Origin: Unio delphinus
Lineage: Eukaryota > Mollusca > Bivalvia > Unionida > Unionidae
Direction: 5' to 3'
Assembly (NCBI GenBank): GCA_029339505.1
Contig: JAQISU010000119.1
Coordinates: 2,817,001 to 2,881,000 of the forward strand
Length of the DNA stretch: 64,000 bases
This document shows, piece by piece, positions 48,445-59,308 of the stretch; the stretch's first letter is position 1, and the number at the start of each line of letters is the position of its first letter. Under the pieces are notes generated by a model. The model worked only from the letters and a program-made list of their open reading frames with translations, ran no database searches and had not been told where the DNA came from. Made by a program: the position numbers and the translations under genes.

Positions 48445-48678
48445 ATGTGGACTAATGTTGAATCGTCAACCCTTGTGTCAAGTATGCTGTTTAGGACTGA
48501 CATACCCATGTATGTCAGATCATCATGGAGTGTCATTCATAGGACGGAGACAGCCTATTGGAAGAGAAGAGTCTATGTGGAAAGACAAGGTTGTTTGAAG
48601 AGAGTTCTCTTCTATGGACCTACAGTAAGGAGAAGTTTAAGGAAGAGAAGAAGATCTGTGAGATGTCCTCTGTGTTAA
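48445..48678 (+). CDS. Terminal gene 5: small basic protein, unknown function
   Basis: 77 residues, C-terminus very basic (VRRSLRKRRRSVRCPLC). Frame chosen because its stop lies 27 nt before SL5, the spacing of the other terminal genes; another frame from 48453 gives a 47-aa Cys-rich peptide and remains possible. Only plus-strand terminal gene, transcribed out toward the right terminus. No recognised family. Confidence 0.5.
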   Translation: MWTNVESSTLVSSMLFRTDIPMYVRSSWSVIHRTETAYWKRRVYVERQGCLKRVLFYGPTVRRSLRKRRRSVRCPLC

Positions 48679-48705
48679 CAAGACAACGTTAACATTACAC
48701 CTAAC

Positions 48706-48721
48706 GGCCCTTTTCAGGGCC
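48706..48721 (+). terminator. Histone-mRNA-type 3' stem-loop, SL5
   Basis: GGCCCTTTTCAGGGCC, perfect 6-bp stem, UUUC loop, preceded by CTAAC and followed by ACTCATAAG and CTCGAAAAGATAG. At the inner edge of the right terminal repeat, mirror position of SL1. Confidence 0.88.
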
Positions 48722-49112
48722 ACTCATAAGTCTCGAAAAGATAGTAGCTTTCATTGCCACCCTTTTTTTCCCATGTCTCTATATAGACCCACCCTGTTCC
48801 ATGTCCCTTGACGCTAGATAGACCCAAATAATTCCCATGTTCAATTCCCCTTGACGCTAGATAGTCCCACCATGTTCAATTTCCCTTGTCGCTAGATAGG
48901 CCCAAATAGTTCCCATGTTAAATTTCCCTTGTCGCTAGATAGTCCCACCATGTTCAATTTCCCTTGTCGCTAGATAGTCCCAAATAGTTCCCATGTTAAA
49001 TTCCCCTTGTCGCTAGATAGTCCCCCATGTTAAATTCCCCTTGTCGCTAGATGTTCCCAAGCCCTTTTTGACTGGATTTTCCATTGTCGCTAGAGTATCC
49101 CCTATTACTACT
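48709..49112. repeat. Right terminal inverted repeat of the Maverick
   Basis: Inverse of 28366-28769 with few differences; contains the same CCCTTG(T/A)CGCTAGATAG repeat units. Confidence 0.95.
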
Positions 49113-50392
49113 AATGTTTTCTACCATGTGAAGCGTTTATTGAACTAAAAGGAGAACTTGTAACAAATGTTGCAGCTAATACACCATGCGTAGATAATGC
49201 AACTGTTCGAGTTGGTTTTGTCAATAATGTGATCATGGCGTTATTTAGTAGCGCTAGAGATATGATTGATGGAAAAGAAATTGAAACCATTGAGAATAAT
49301 GTCGATGTTGCTACACCAATAATAGGGTTAGCAAGACACTCCGACGATTTTACAAGATCGGCGGGTCCATCTATGATGTTCTCAAAAGATATCACTGATC
49401 ACGCTTATCACTCCTCGTATTTTAAAATACGAACACCGCAAGATACCGCATCTAACCCAAAACCAGTTGCTGCTTCTTATGAACACAGAGCCAGACCAGG
49501 TGCTGCTTTTGATATTGTTGGAAGTGCTAACCCCGATTACAATCTAGCATATGCAACATGCAAATCAATGCTACAAGTAGAGCGTCGAAGATTTTCATGA
49601 GCGATTCCACTATATCATATATTTGGATTCTGTAGAAATGTCCGAAATGTTATCTATAGAGCAAAGCATACGGTAGTACTTATGCGAAAGAGTACTGTTA
49701 ATGATTCAATCTGGCGTGGTGATTATGCTGCCGAAGGTACAGTTATTTTGTCAAAACTATCACTGTGGATGCCAGTAATGACCCCATCAATCACCGCAGA
49801 GGAGCGATTACGATCGTTCATAGACCAAGGAGGAAAATCATTGATAAGTTGGTTATCAGTGAGTTCAGATACTATAGATTCCGATATTACTGGTACATTT
49901 ACATGACACCTGGCAGCGCGAAAGGGTATTTCAAGTCCGCGTCATATTTATTATGCACTACAGTATAGAGCGCGATTAGAAAATCAAACACGTAGTCATA
50001 TGATATTTGATAAATTAGGAATTAAAGAAGTCTCGCTGAGAATAAACTGCCAACAGGAACGATCCGATGATATACAACTTGATTATGAAAACAACTATAT
50101 TGCACGCGTGTATCATCGGTTGTTGTCATATATGGGACGCGATCAAAATGTTGATACTGGTCTGCAAATATCACAGTTTGATTTTAAAAATCTATATCCG
50201 ATCTATTACTTTTCGTTGGAACATCTTTATTTAACAAGACAGTCCATCGTTGATATACACTTTAGAGCTCGTGTAGCCGCTGCTGGTGTTAATTACGGAG
50301 CAGTTGCTGTCATTCTCAGCTACAAATCAATGCTACTCGAAGGTGTTGGTGGAATAACGAGAGTGATACATGCACCAGTGGAAAATCTATGA
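49113..50392 (+). pseudogene. 3' part of major capsid gene, copy C
   Basis: Resumes at the duplicated AATGTT and continues in one frame to 50392 with TGA stops at 49598-49600 and 49904-49906 and others. Blocks SAGPSMMFSKD, YHIFGFCRNVRN, SLWMPVMTPSITAEERL and GLQISQFDFKNLYPIYYFS match copy B. The stops are outside the Maverick, so C was decaying before or after that insertion independently. Confidence 0.85.
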
Positions 50393-50423
50393 TTGTAACA
50401 ATTTGATCAATCTGCTATTATAT

Positions 50424-50890
50424 AATGAAATAGTCATATTAGTGTTACATTGACTCCCGGTCAACTCAAGAAATTGCAATCAGAATCGGCTAAAAAATGT
50501 GGAACCACAATAACGCCGAAATCCAATCAGATGACTGGCGGGGTGAATAAACTGTGGTTGACAACTCGTCATATAAAATACTTCAAATATGCTTTGAAAG
50601 ATATAAAAGGTGTTCAGATCACTCTATCTGCAACCGCGATCAGCGACATGAAAAAATCGGGTGGTATATTCCCGTTGTTAGCCGCAATTCCAGCGTTGAT
50701 TGCGGCGGAGGCCCCAGCGGTGACTAAAGCGGCAGCGTTAAGGGCTGTTGGTACCACGTCAGGAATGGCACTAAAGAAATCAACCGGGAGCGGGTATAAA
50801 AAAAAACGAGGAAAAGGTCTAAGACTACCAGGAACTCCACACTCGTTGTTCAAGAGAAGCGACCTGAGAATCCCAGGAACGATTTACTAG
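50424..50890 (+). pseudogene. pX-like minor virion protein, copy C
   Basis: Same order as copy B: LTPGQLKKLQ...CGTTITPKSNQ, GVQITLSATAISDM, Ala-rich hydrophobic helix, basic tail, then GLRLPGTPHS and LRIPGTIY repeats with the stop in frame. The start region (ATGAAATAG at 50424) contains a stop. The tail here is read continuously, which identifies the frame of the split tail in copy B. Confidence 0.65.
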
Positions 50891-50899
50891 TTCGAGAAC

Positions 50900-51338
50900 C
50901 TTTGGTTCCAATGTAAAATTTTGATTTACTCGATGCTGCTAAAACTTGCGATTAAAAACTTCAGGGGCGTCTTTATGAAAGATCAGTTGCCGACACAACC
51001 AAACAACGCTGAAACCGGAATCATTAATCTCAATATAAGCACAAGACCTGGAACCCACTGGGTTGCATACGATTAATTCGCGTGTGATTGATTATTTCGA
51101 TTCATATGGATTAGCGCCGATTAAAAAAATTATGAGTTATATAAACTACTTAAACACCCCTCGTTGGTATTCTACGCTACCAACACAACAAATGAATGAC
51201 CCACTAATATGTGGCAACGAAGTATTAAATGTCCTCGATGCTATTTCAACATCTAGAAAACCACCTCATCAGGCCGTAAATGAATACACGAGTAATTGCT
51301 GGAAATCAAAGATTTTAGAGAGAGATTATATTGAATAA
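50900..51338 (+). pseudogene. Adenain-type protease, copy C
   Basis: The catalytic Cys context LICGNEV is retained (unlike copy B), with YFDSYGLAP and GTHW visible, but frameshifts near 50945 and 51070 break the N-terminal half. It runs directly into the fibre-like gene. Confidence 0.8.
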
Positions 51339-51339
51339 C

Positions 51340-52310
51340 ATGATTGATATTTGTGGTAGATCTTTATCATCGCTGAAGAAACCGGAACCTGATGACACTA
51401 CAACCGGTGATATAAAAAAAATAATCGAAGATGAAATAGTTGCGATGTTGAACTTAGAAAGTGTTGATACCAATGAAATAGTTGTATTTCACAATCGTCA
51501 GGGTAAATTCAAAACGAATAATGTTTCCCTGGATGATATTTTAGTTAAACAACGCAACGCAGTAGAGGATACTATCGCGTTGTTTTCCAATCAAGGTAAA
51601 CTCAAACTAGGTGTCCTCATCTCAACAATCGCAGATACAATCTTAACACTCGATAACACGGCAAATTCATTAAAATCGCTCAATGATGAGTATGATGATC
51701 ATATAAATACATTTAATAAATTATAAAAATCCATCATGGGCTATATTGATAAACCCGTGTTAGAATTTTTTGGTAATCCTCCATTGGCCACACCGAAGCT
51801 CACAGAGATAAAACAAATTGTATGTTGGAACTAGCAGCACTTTAATCCAAATATGAAGAACATGTAAAACAGTTTTCAAATTTTCGTAACAACGTCGTAG
51901 ATAAATTTCTTGGAACCACATTCGATAAAATGGACATAAAACTCCCGGATATTACAAAATTTAATGATGACACGAAAAACTTCATCGAGGCAATCAAAAT
52001 TGATTTTCCGAGGATGGTAACAGTCATTGAAGAAACAAAATTTTCTCATGAGGAAACCAACAACGTAGTATACACGATCCAACACGGATCATTTGCGTGG
52101 ACTCCTACAGGCAATATACTAAGTATAACTGCAACCGTCAAAGGCATTTATCGATTAACACTAGTGACAACGACTCAATTTAATATATCATCAACTAGTT
52201 CATCTGTGGTCAACAATACGATATCAACGATCATCGACAAGGATACAACTGAACAGTTCACGATAGCATCCACTGATAATAATTTGGCTAGGGTTTCAGT
52301 ATCATTTTAG
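51340..52310 (+). pseudogene. Fibre-like protein, copy C
   Basis: Starts MIDICGRSLSSLKKP. Conserved IKKIIEDEIVAMLNL and DTNEIVVFHN, heptad-rich middle with a stop at 51724-51726 and frameshift near 51840, then the beta/Ser-rich end (VVYTIQHGSFAWTPTG). A segment around 51735-51815 (PVLEFFGNPPLATPKLTEIK) resembles the FFGxPL...LAEIK modules of copy F and is absent from B. Confidence 0.65.
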
Positions 52311-52349
52311 ATGGAATTCGTAGCGGATTTAAACGATATGAAAATAAAA

Positions 52350-52760
52350 TGACGCCAATGATAATTTCATCATCAACGATACCTTTAATATCTCAATACC
52401 GCTATGATCAGGTCAGAGAATTTTAAACTAAACTCAAAACCCTCACTGCGGAGTAACAAACGAAAATAAAAAAATCTCGACTAATTATCACCGCAGTTGA
52501 TGTTACCTTGTACTCGGTGAGTAGTTTAATTACCGGAGTCGGTATTATACTATCCTCGGTGACAATGATATGCTCCGATAGCTGTTCCAATTTGTATATC
52601 CGCGGCGACAACAATTGCGGGAATAATTTGGATGATAACAAAAAAAGATATCATCATGCAGCCAGAGTAAACTGCAAGATTACGTGATTAAATTTCATGT
52701 TGTATCAACTGCGTACTCGCAATTATCCTCATTGATGTCGTCATTCGATGTTACATTTAT
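52350..52760 (+). pseudogene. Two-helix membrane protein, copy C
   Basis: Nucleotide match to 24786-25285: YRYDQVREF start region, hydrophobic segments and the YSQLSSLMSSF C-terminal helix, with several stops and shifts. Confidence 0.6.
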
Positions 52761-52829
52761 ATCAGATAGTGAGTTCTCAGCGATGGTAAGTATTTATGAC
52801 TCCGCGGAGTCAAAATTAGAAATACAACA

Positions 52830-54210
52830 TGAATATAATAACAATGACAACACCGCAATAACTACTTCAACGAATGGTAACAAATACCGAACCGATTCAA
52901 CAAATGACGGAAAATACCACGACGGTGAATAGCAGCATGATATCAAGAACCTCAACCAATCCTGAATTCAGTGTGAATTTCCCTATTCCGATTCCCGTGG
53001 CGGAGATAGCGCTAGCAAAACTACGAGTGTATCACAGTTGGCCTAATATTAGGTCGTTAGCATTTAGCGGTCAACAACCGAATAATTCCTTGGTGTTTGC
53101 GAGTAAGAATAAAGAAGACGGAACTCCAGACTGGAATGTTGTTTCGTTACCATCAGGATCCTACTAAACCGAACAAATCAATGCTGAATTACAACGTAGA
53201 ATAAAATCCATTACTGGAAATGAATCGAAAATCGCTATAACGGTTCACGAACCAACACTATCATCTGCGATCGAGATAAATTCGCCCAGTTATGTCGTAG
53301 ATATCTATCAGATCTATAAGAACAATACTGGGGTGGCCTGAAATACCACCTCGGGGAGAAACCGTTAATTTACCAGAACCACAAAAATTAGAGTATACCA
53401 CCGACAAAATAAAACCCGATAATCCAGTAAAAAGCTATAGCGGTTACAATAGGTTAATGTTTTTTACTGGAATGATAGACGCTAAGAAAAGATACTTCAC
53501 AACTCGGGGAGAGAAAACCACCGTAAATTTCACAGCGATGAATAATGATTTTTCGTTGTTGTTGATATCTCTTAAATTCGGTACTCTCACCGGAGATGAA
53601 TTTATTAGCGTTGTACAAACATGTAACAAAATCATCTAAGACATGGAAACATTTCAATCACAAATTGTTCAAGAGGTATTAGGTGATAGTAATCCTAAAA
53701 CGAGAAGAGAGTTTGCGATAGTGTATAATATACGCGTAGAAGATATTTATGCATTCAAACTACACGGATATAACATCTCAGAATTAAAAAATCTCTCAAT
53801 GATGCCGTTGACGTTTGTTTCCAAAAAATCCACGATGCATGGGAAGAACAGCACAAACAACTATTTTGATATATAATAATGGCCCAGACGAAGGTGGGCG
53901 GCATATCGCTCGTCAAAATGTGAATATATCCTCGGTGATTGCATTGCATTTAGTATGTGATGTCGTTGAAGGAAGCTATCAAATAAATCTCGAGCGATCA
54001 AATCAAGCTCGGCAAGGATATATTTTATATTCATTTGCACCTACAGCTCCTCCAGGATTTCTAATTATTGAAGATCCAACTAATCCAGTTTAAATGAGAT
54101 GTCATAATAATTCGTTAACGAGAATTACTTTCAAACTCACTGACCAGTCTCATAATCTAATTGATTTACGAGGCGAGGTCTTACAAATTAGTCTGTTTGT
54201 GAAATCCTAA
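52830..54210 (+). pseudogene. Penton-like protein, copy C
   Basis: NPEFSVNFPIPIPVAEIALAKLRVYHSWPNI (52960-53050), helical middle (53457-53640), KTRREFAIVYNIRVEDIY and the C-terminal NVNISSVIALHLVCDV...APPGFLII (53920-54090) are separated by stops at about 53165, 53637 and 54091. Same organisation as copy B without its 5' duplication. Confidence 0.7.
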
Positions 54211-54232
54211 ATGATTTTCATTGTTAACCCAT

Positions 54233-54384
54233 AGCAGCAGAAGGGGGTGAGTGCCAACGACCATGGCGTCTTCGAGGAAAAGATGGTTAGCCGAACCGAC
54301 GCGTTTTTTTTTTACGATTTCGAGGAAGCCTCAGTTTGCCAAATCGACGCCTGCAAAATTTAGACTGTACACCCCTTTGCTGCT
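54233..54384. repeat. Right terminal repeat of copy C
   Basis: Opens AGCAGCAGAAGGGGGTGAG and closes CACCCCTTTGCTGCT, the same self-inverted structure as in A and B but 152 bp long. Immediately beyond it the fibre-like gene of copy E begins mid-codon. Confidence 0.7.
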
Positions 54385-54511
54385 GAACAACTTCATTTGG
54401 ATTTACATTTACAAGATTTAACATTTGTGATATTTCATTGGAAACAATCGTATCCACGTCTTCACGTGATATTCCACCTTTTGGTGTTTTGTTTAAAAGA
54501 TCTTCCAACAA
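54385..54511 (-). pseudogene. Fibre-like gene 5' fragment, copy E
   Basis: EDVDTIVSNEISQMLNLVNVNPNEVV aligns with IKKIIEDEIAETLNL...DPNEIV of copy B. Homology stops at the copy C terminus, so C appears to have inserted in this gene. Confidence 0.65.
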
Positions 54512-54544
54512 TGTCAGCCATTATATGTATATCAATGAACTGCT

Positions 54545-54660
54545 TTATTTGGAGGAAGATAACATTTTGAAATAACATCAAGTAACTTAATCACTTCTCA
54601 GCCACATATCGGTTGATCCGTCATTGTCTGCGTTGGTAGCGTTGATTAACTACGTGTTCA
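54545..54660 (-). pseudogene. Protease C-terminal remnant, copy E
   Basis: Resembles the LPTQQ..DPPICG region of the other proteases at nucleotide level. Very short. Confidence 0.45.
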
Positions 54661-54689
54661 AATTGTTTGGTTGTGGATCAATTGCAGTA

Positions 54690-55122
54690 TATTGTGGTGT
54701 TTGTAATGTTATATAATGAAGATTAACAGCGTTATCAGTAATATCCTTAGCAAACATCATTTATGGACAAGCCGATCTCGTATAATAATCAGAACATCTT
54801 GCTAAATCCAATATTGTTGTGGTAACGTCAAAAACCTTCTGAATAACTGCAATCTCTCTTCCATCAATCATATGTACCGCTACTAAACAGTACCATATTC
54901 CTATTGTTAACCCTAACCAACTTGAGCATTCGCTTCATATGTTGTATTAGCTGCAATATTTGTTACATGTTCCCCTTCTACTTCAATAAATGAATCAGCT
55001 GGGAGGAAGTATCCACTTGTATCCTGAAATTGAAGTTCAATTCGTCCTTTTTGATTTGCTTGTATGCGTTTTAAGAATAATATTGATACTTGCGTATTTC
55101 TCGATCTAAATCGTGATTTCAA
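54690..55122 (-). pseudogene. Major capsid 5' remnant, copy E
   Basis: RIELQFQDTSGYFLPADSFIEVEGEHVTN (about 54960-55060) and a degenerate MMFAKD region near 54760 match the capsid N-terminal third. The 3' two thirds and the pX-like gene are missing, an internal deletion. Confidence 0.7.
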
Positions 55123-55162
55123 ACCATCCCTGCTATTAAATTTTAGGTAATATTGCTATGTA

Positions 55163-56400
55163 CTTGATCCGATCCACAAACAAACTAATCGCTTACACCT
55201 CATCTTGTAGATCAATCAAATTATTTGATTTGTCGGTGAGTCGGAAATAAATTCTCTTTAGCAAATTATTATGGCATCGCATGTAGACAGGATTAATTGG
55301 GTTTTCAATTAGGATTCCTGGAGGAGCTGTTGGCGCAAATGAATAAAGAATGTATCTCTGCTGAGCTTGATTTGATTGCTCTAGATTAATTTGATAGCTT
55401 CCTTCGATAGCATAACATGTTAAATTGAGCGCAATCACCGTTGAAATATTCACATTGTGCGGGGCAATATGCCTACCGCCACCATCTGGATTATTATTAT
55501 ATTTGAGGAGGACAGTTGAATTTGATTTTTGTAGTGCCTTGAAAATAATCTTAGCAGCTTCGTTTAGTATCTCAGCGTTATATCTGGGAAACTTGAAACT
55601 TGAAATTACGCAGATTGGCTTCTGTGATATTTTAATCGGTTAGGAATCGTTGTTTATTGTCGATGTTGTCATTAGTTATTGTTTGAATAATTAGTACATT
55701 GATATATTTCATGTCAGATATAAGCTGATTTATTATTTCAACGTGTTTTTGCGATTTTTTTTCCCGTAGTTGTTCTAGTTGTGTGTTATATAATTGATTA
55801 ATTTCATTAAAATAATCAGTGATGTCATTTAGCGTAAATGAGATAGTAACAGATGAGTCGGCTGTTCTTTTAATGATAAAATCACATTGCAATGTGTCTT
55901 TGTTGGTAAATATAAATCTATCGGCGATTCTTCCTTTTCTTATATCAGATAAATTATCTCGATACCTGGGATTGATTGCATGTTATGATTGTACGCCTGT
56001 GGTTAAGACGACCGGGGTTTTTTCTGGTGGTTATAAATATCTACAGCGTATCTCTCTGTGCTTATTTCGATCGACGACGAGAGCGTCGATTCATGAATAT
56101 TAATAGCTATTTTTGATTCTTTTCCAGTGATTGATTTTATTCTACGCTGAATTTCACCATCGATTTGCTCAATTTGGTACGATCTGGTTGGTAACGAAAT
56201 AGTTTCCCACGCTGAAGTACCATCGGGTTTATACCACAAAAATCTTAACGAGTTATTGGGTTGCTGACCGCCAAATGCAACCGATCTGATATTAGGCCAG
56301 CTATGATATACTCGTAATTTTGCCAGCGCGATCTCGCGCACTGGAATCGGAGAAGCGAAGTTCACACTAAATTCAGGGTTTCTTGATGTTATACAACTGG
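55163..56400 (-). pseudogene. Penton-like protein, copy F
   Basis: FASPIPVREIALAKLRVYHSWPNI (56290-56365), a middle helical frame (55892-55632) and NISTVIALNLTCYAIEGSYQINLEQSN...APPGILI (55453-55250), with frame changes between them. The third example of the two-domain organisation. Confidence 0.7.
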
Positions 56401-56539
56401 GTCATCGTGGACAATTCAACATCGGATATGAACGAATTATCTATCGACAGCGAGATCAACTCAGATAATTTCAAGTATGCGTCAAATACCACCCGGTACC
56501 GATCTGTATAATCACTGAGTTTTTTTCTGAGAACACGAT

Positions 56540-56860
56540 GATAACTTTTTAGTTATCGCGGTGGCGGCTGCCGCAATTGTTGTTGCCGCGGAGATGGCAA
56601 TTTGAACTGCAATCGGAGCCATCATGGTCCCCGTCGACAAAATAACCCCGGCGCTGGCCATCACACCGGACACCGAGTACACGGTGATGTCGATGATTGC
56701 TTTGCTGCGTCAGTATTTTTTCATTTTTTCACGATAGCGCTCAGAAAGTGATTTCAAGTTCGCGGAAAATTCTTTCACGGTATTATATCGATATGGATGC
56801 GATTGTGATACCTCTGGGACTATTATCGGTTCAATTGATTTCATCGATGTCATTGTTATT
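56540..56860 (-). pseudogene. Two-helix membrane protein, copy F
   Basis: Nucleotide match on the minus strand to the YSVSGV...APIAV hydrophobic region of copies B and C, with interruptions. Preceded by a GCTAGTGTTTTCAATTA boundary motif near 56868. Confidence 0.55.
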
Positions 56861-57072
56861 TTAAACCCGCTAGTGTTTTCAATTATTCGTAATCGTTAAT
56901 GGGGAATTGCTAGTAGCTTCAGCCGGAAAAATCATCTAAAAATTCTAAACACCAAGTTTTTTTTTATCTAACGGTGGAGCTATCAACCGCGACGACATTC
57001 AAGTCTTGTCCGCGACCCTTGAGAATTAACATCGCGGTGCCACCAGAGTAGGTGTTACCGTCCGCGATCATA

Positions 57073-58329
57073 TTAAATTGATCGATAGAGATCTACGTTA
57101 GCCTGTAGATACCATCGACCCATGTTGGCCTGTAGCCATCGCCCCCCCCCGCTGCTGACACCCCAGCTACCGATGGACAATGTAGTATAAACGTCTTCTA
57201 TCCAATCCATGTTTCCATGATCAACCGTATACACGATATTTTTAACGCCCATGTGTGGATAGGGAATCTTTACCTTTTCAGATTTTTCTTTTAGTTTAAG
57301 AATATCGTCGTAAACGTCGAGATAGGTTTTATTGATTTCGGTATATTTCATTATCGTTCCATCGCGGCGTTTAAAAAATGAAACCAAAAGGAGGTTAAAT
57401 TCAAAACCTTTTTGAGTATTATAATACCTTTCCAGTTCAGAATATGATACAAAAATATCCATGATGGTATTAAGTGTTGTTTGTCTCACCATAAACATAT
57501 TAATATCTTTGAGAGTCATCGCAGATGTAGCTGGGACACCAAAAAAACTATTAGCGACATAGGCATTGTGAGTATGCTTGCCAATAAACTCACTAATTTC
57601 AGCGATAGTCATGCCTGCCACAACCTGGATTCCAAAAAACTTACTAACGACGTCATTGGTGGGTTTTTGTACCTTTTCAAGATTTTGTATTATTTTAGAA
57701 ATATCCGTGTAAATATCGAAATAATTTGCCTTGATTTCATTTTCATTCATCCTCCTCCCCGCCTCCTTGTTAAAAAAGAATAAAGATAGAACGTTTTTAA
57801 TTTCAGCGAGAGTCATGCCAACCACAAGCGGGGTTCCAAAGAATTTATGTACGACATTTTTGCGAAAATTATTATAACCTTGTATATAATCATCCAGATC
57901 ACGGCTGTGGGTAGCAATCATGCTGTCGTGGGCGGCAATCTTGTTGTCGTGGGTGGCAATCATGCTGTCGTGGGCGGCAATCATGCTGTCGTGGGCCGCA
58001 ATCTTGTTGTCGTGGGTGGCAATCATGCTGTCGTGGGCGGTAATACTATCGGTGATCGTAGACAAAAGTGTGCCTGGTTTAAGTCGTCCACCGCTGGAAT
58101 ACAGGGCAATAGAGTTTTCATCGGCATCGCTCTGCCGTATCAAAATGTCATCTGCGGATATATTACTGCTTTTCAATTTACCCTTTTTTATTTCGTTCGG
58201 GTCAACACTTGCTAAATTTAACGTCTCAGCGATTTCATCTTCAATTAATTTTTTTACATGCTCGATAGAACCCGCAGATGTTTTCGCGGTGGGTTTCAAC
58301 ATTGACAGAGATCGTCCCCAAATATCAAT
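57073..58329 (-). CDS. Long fibre-like protein with repeated shaft, copy F
   Basis: 418 residues from MIDIWGRSLSMLKP, open throughout. The conserved tail domain (EIAETLNLASVDPNEI) is followed by a 7-residue repeat alternating AHDSMIA and THDNKIA about eight times (~57900-58050), a clear heptad shaft. Then come three FFG(T/I/V)P...MTLAEI-type modules (about 57830, 57625, 57535), a helical stretch, and a C-terminal NIVYTVDHGNMDWIED head domain that is much shorter than in B. This is the only fibre gene in the window other than B's without a visible lesion. A trimeric capsid fibre is inferred from architecture. Confidence 0.65.
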   Translation of the reverse strand: MDIWGRSLSMLKPTAKTSAGSIEHVKKLIEDEIAETLNLASVDPNEIKKGKLKSSNISADDILIRQSDADENSIALYSSGGRLKPGTLLSTITDSITAHDSMIATHDNKIAAHDSMIAAHDSMIATHDNKIAAHDSMIATHSRDLDDYIQGYNNFRKNVVHKFFGTPLVVGMTLAEIKNVLSLFFFNKEAGRRMNENEIKANYFDIYTDISKIIQNLEKVQKPTNDVVSKFFGIQVVAGMTIAEISEFIGKHTHNAYVANSFFGVPATSAMTLKDINMFMVRQTTLNTIMDIFVSYSELERYYNTQKGFEFNLLLVSFFKRRDGTIMKYTEINKTYLDVYDDILKLKEKSEKVKIPYPHMGVKNIVYTVDHGNMDWIEDVYTTLSIGSWGVSSGGGRWLQANMGRWYLQANVDLYRSI

Positions 58330-58355
58330 CATTATTGTTAGCGCAGCTCGTGTTT

Positions 58356-58793
58356 TCATTTTATTGATTCTCTAAAATTACCTTGTAATTTTCCACTCGT
58401 GTATTTATTTACAACCAGATAAGGTGGTTTCTGTGACGATGAAATCTCCACGAGGACATTTAATACTTCACGGCCGCATATCGGCGGATCATTTAATTGT
58501 TGTGTTGGCAGTGTGGAATAAAAAATCGGAAACTCTTTGAGTTTCATCGAAGAATTTATATACCGCATAAAATCGCTTGGCGGAGCTAACCCATATTAAT
58601 CAACATAGACAATCACACGCGGATCGATCGCGTATGCAACCCAGTGAGTTCCCAAACCGCTACTGTTATCAAGATTGATGAAACCGGTTTCAACGTTATT
58701 TGGTTTTCTCGGTAACTGATCTCTCATAAAAACCCCTCTTAAATTTTTTATCGCTAGTTTTTTAGCAGCATCAATTAAATCAAAATTGGACAT
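58356..58793 (-). pseudogene. Adenain-type protease, copy F
   Basis: MSNFDLIDAAKKLAIKNLRGVF start, His in GTHWVAYA, Cys in PPICGREV, with one in-frame TAA at ~58593-58595 just after YVD in the Asp region. Otherwise full length. Confidence 0.85.
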
Positions 58794-58854
58794 GGGGAGA
58801 ATTGGGCTTTCAACTAATAAACTGTACCTGGCCGGATCCGTGAACGGATCTTCC

Positions 58855-59250
58855 GATGTACCATGAATACGGGGTTCCTGGTAGTCTTAGACCCTTTCCC
58901 TTTTTTTATATCATTTCCCAGTTGCCTTTTTCAACGCCATCACTGCCGCGGTCCCAACGACTCCAAACGCAATCAATGCTGGTATTGCAGCTAACAATGG
59001 AAATATACCACCTGATTTTATCATTTTGGCGACTGCAGCCTTTGAAAATACAATTTAAACCCCTCTCTTATTCTTTAACGCATCATTGAAATGTTTTTTA
59101 TGACGATCCGTCAGTGATATTTTATGTGTACCGCCGGACATCTACGCTGGTTTTAACGTTATTGTTGTACCACATTATTTAGCGGATTTTTATCGTAATT
59201 TCCTGACCTGACCATCAGTCAGCTTGACACTAACAACGCTATATGGCATT
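58855..59250 (-). pseudogene. pX-like minor virion protein, copy F
   Basis: Nucleotide match to copies B/C: one GLRLPGTPYSW unit (58858-58890), Ala-rich hydrophobic region (58930-59010), GVxI...KIISL-like segments to 59150; frame broken repeatedly. Confidence 0.6.
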
Positions 59251-59308
59251 TTATTGTAAAACTATTTATGCTTTCAATTGATCTAATTGGAAACTCTTCA
59301 AGTTTCAA

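Larger units (their letters stand above)
28366..49112 (-). mobile_element. Complete Maverick/Polinton (adintovirus-type) element
   Basis: 20,747 bp, starting AGTAGTAATAGGGG and ending in its complement, with ~404-bp terminal inverted repeats and a 6-bp target duplication. Nearly all genes are on the minus strand. It encodes protein-primed-type PolB, chromodomain integrase, packaging ATPase, adenain protease, hexon-like capsid, penton, membrane and core-like proteins, plus BIR, CCHC and terminal unknown genes. Base composition is visibly more GC-rich than the surrounding Polinton-like copies. Only three lesions were found in recognised genes (PolB duplication, penton TGA, one terminal gene frameshift), so insertion is relatively recent. 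Confidence 0.95.

Noticed and set aside
48706..48721. Bacterial Rho-independent terminator
   Set aside because: Hairpin has no U-tract and matches the animal histone stem-loop with its flank and purine element; the context is eukaryotic.
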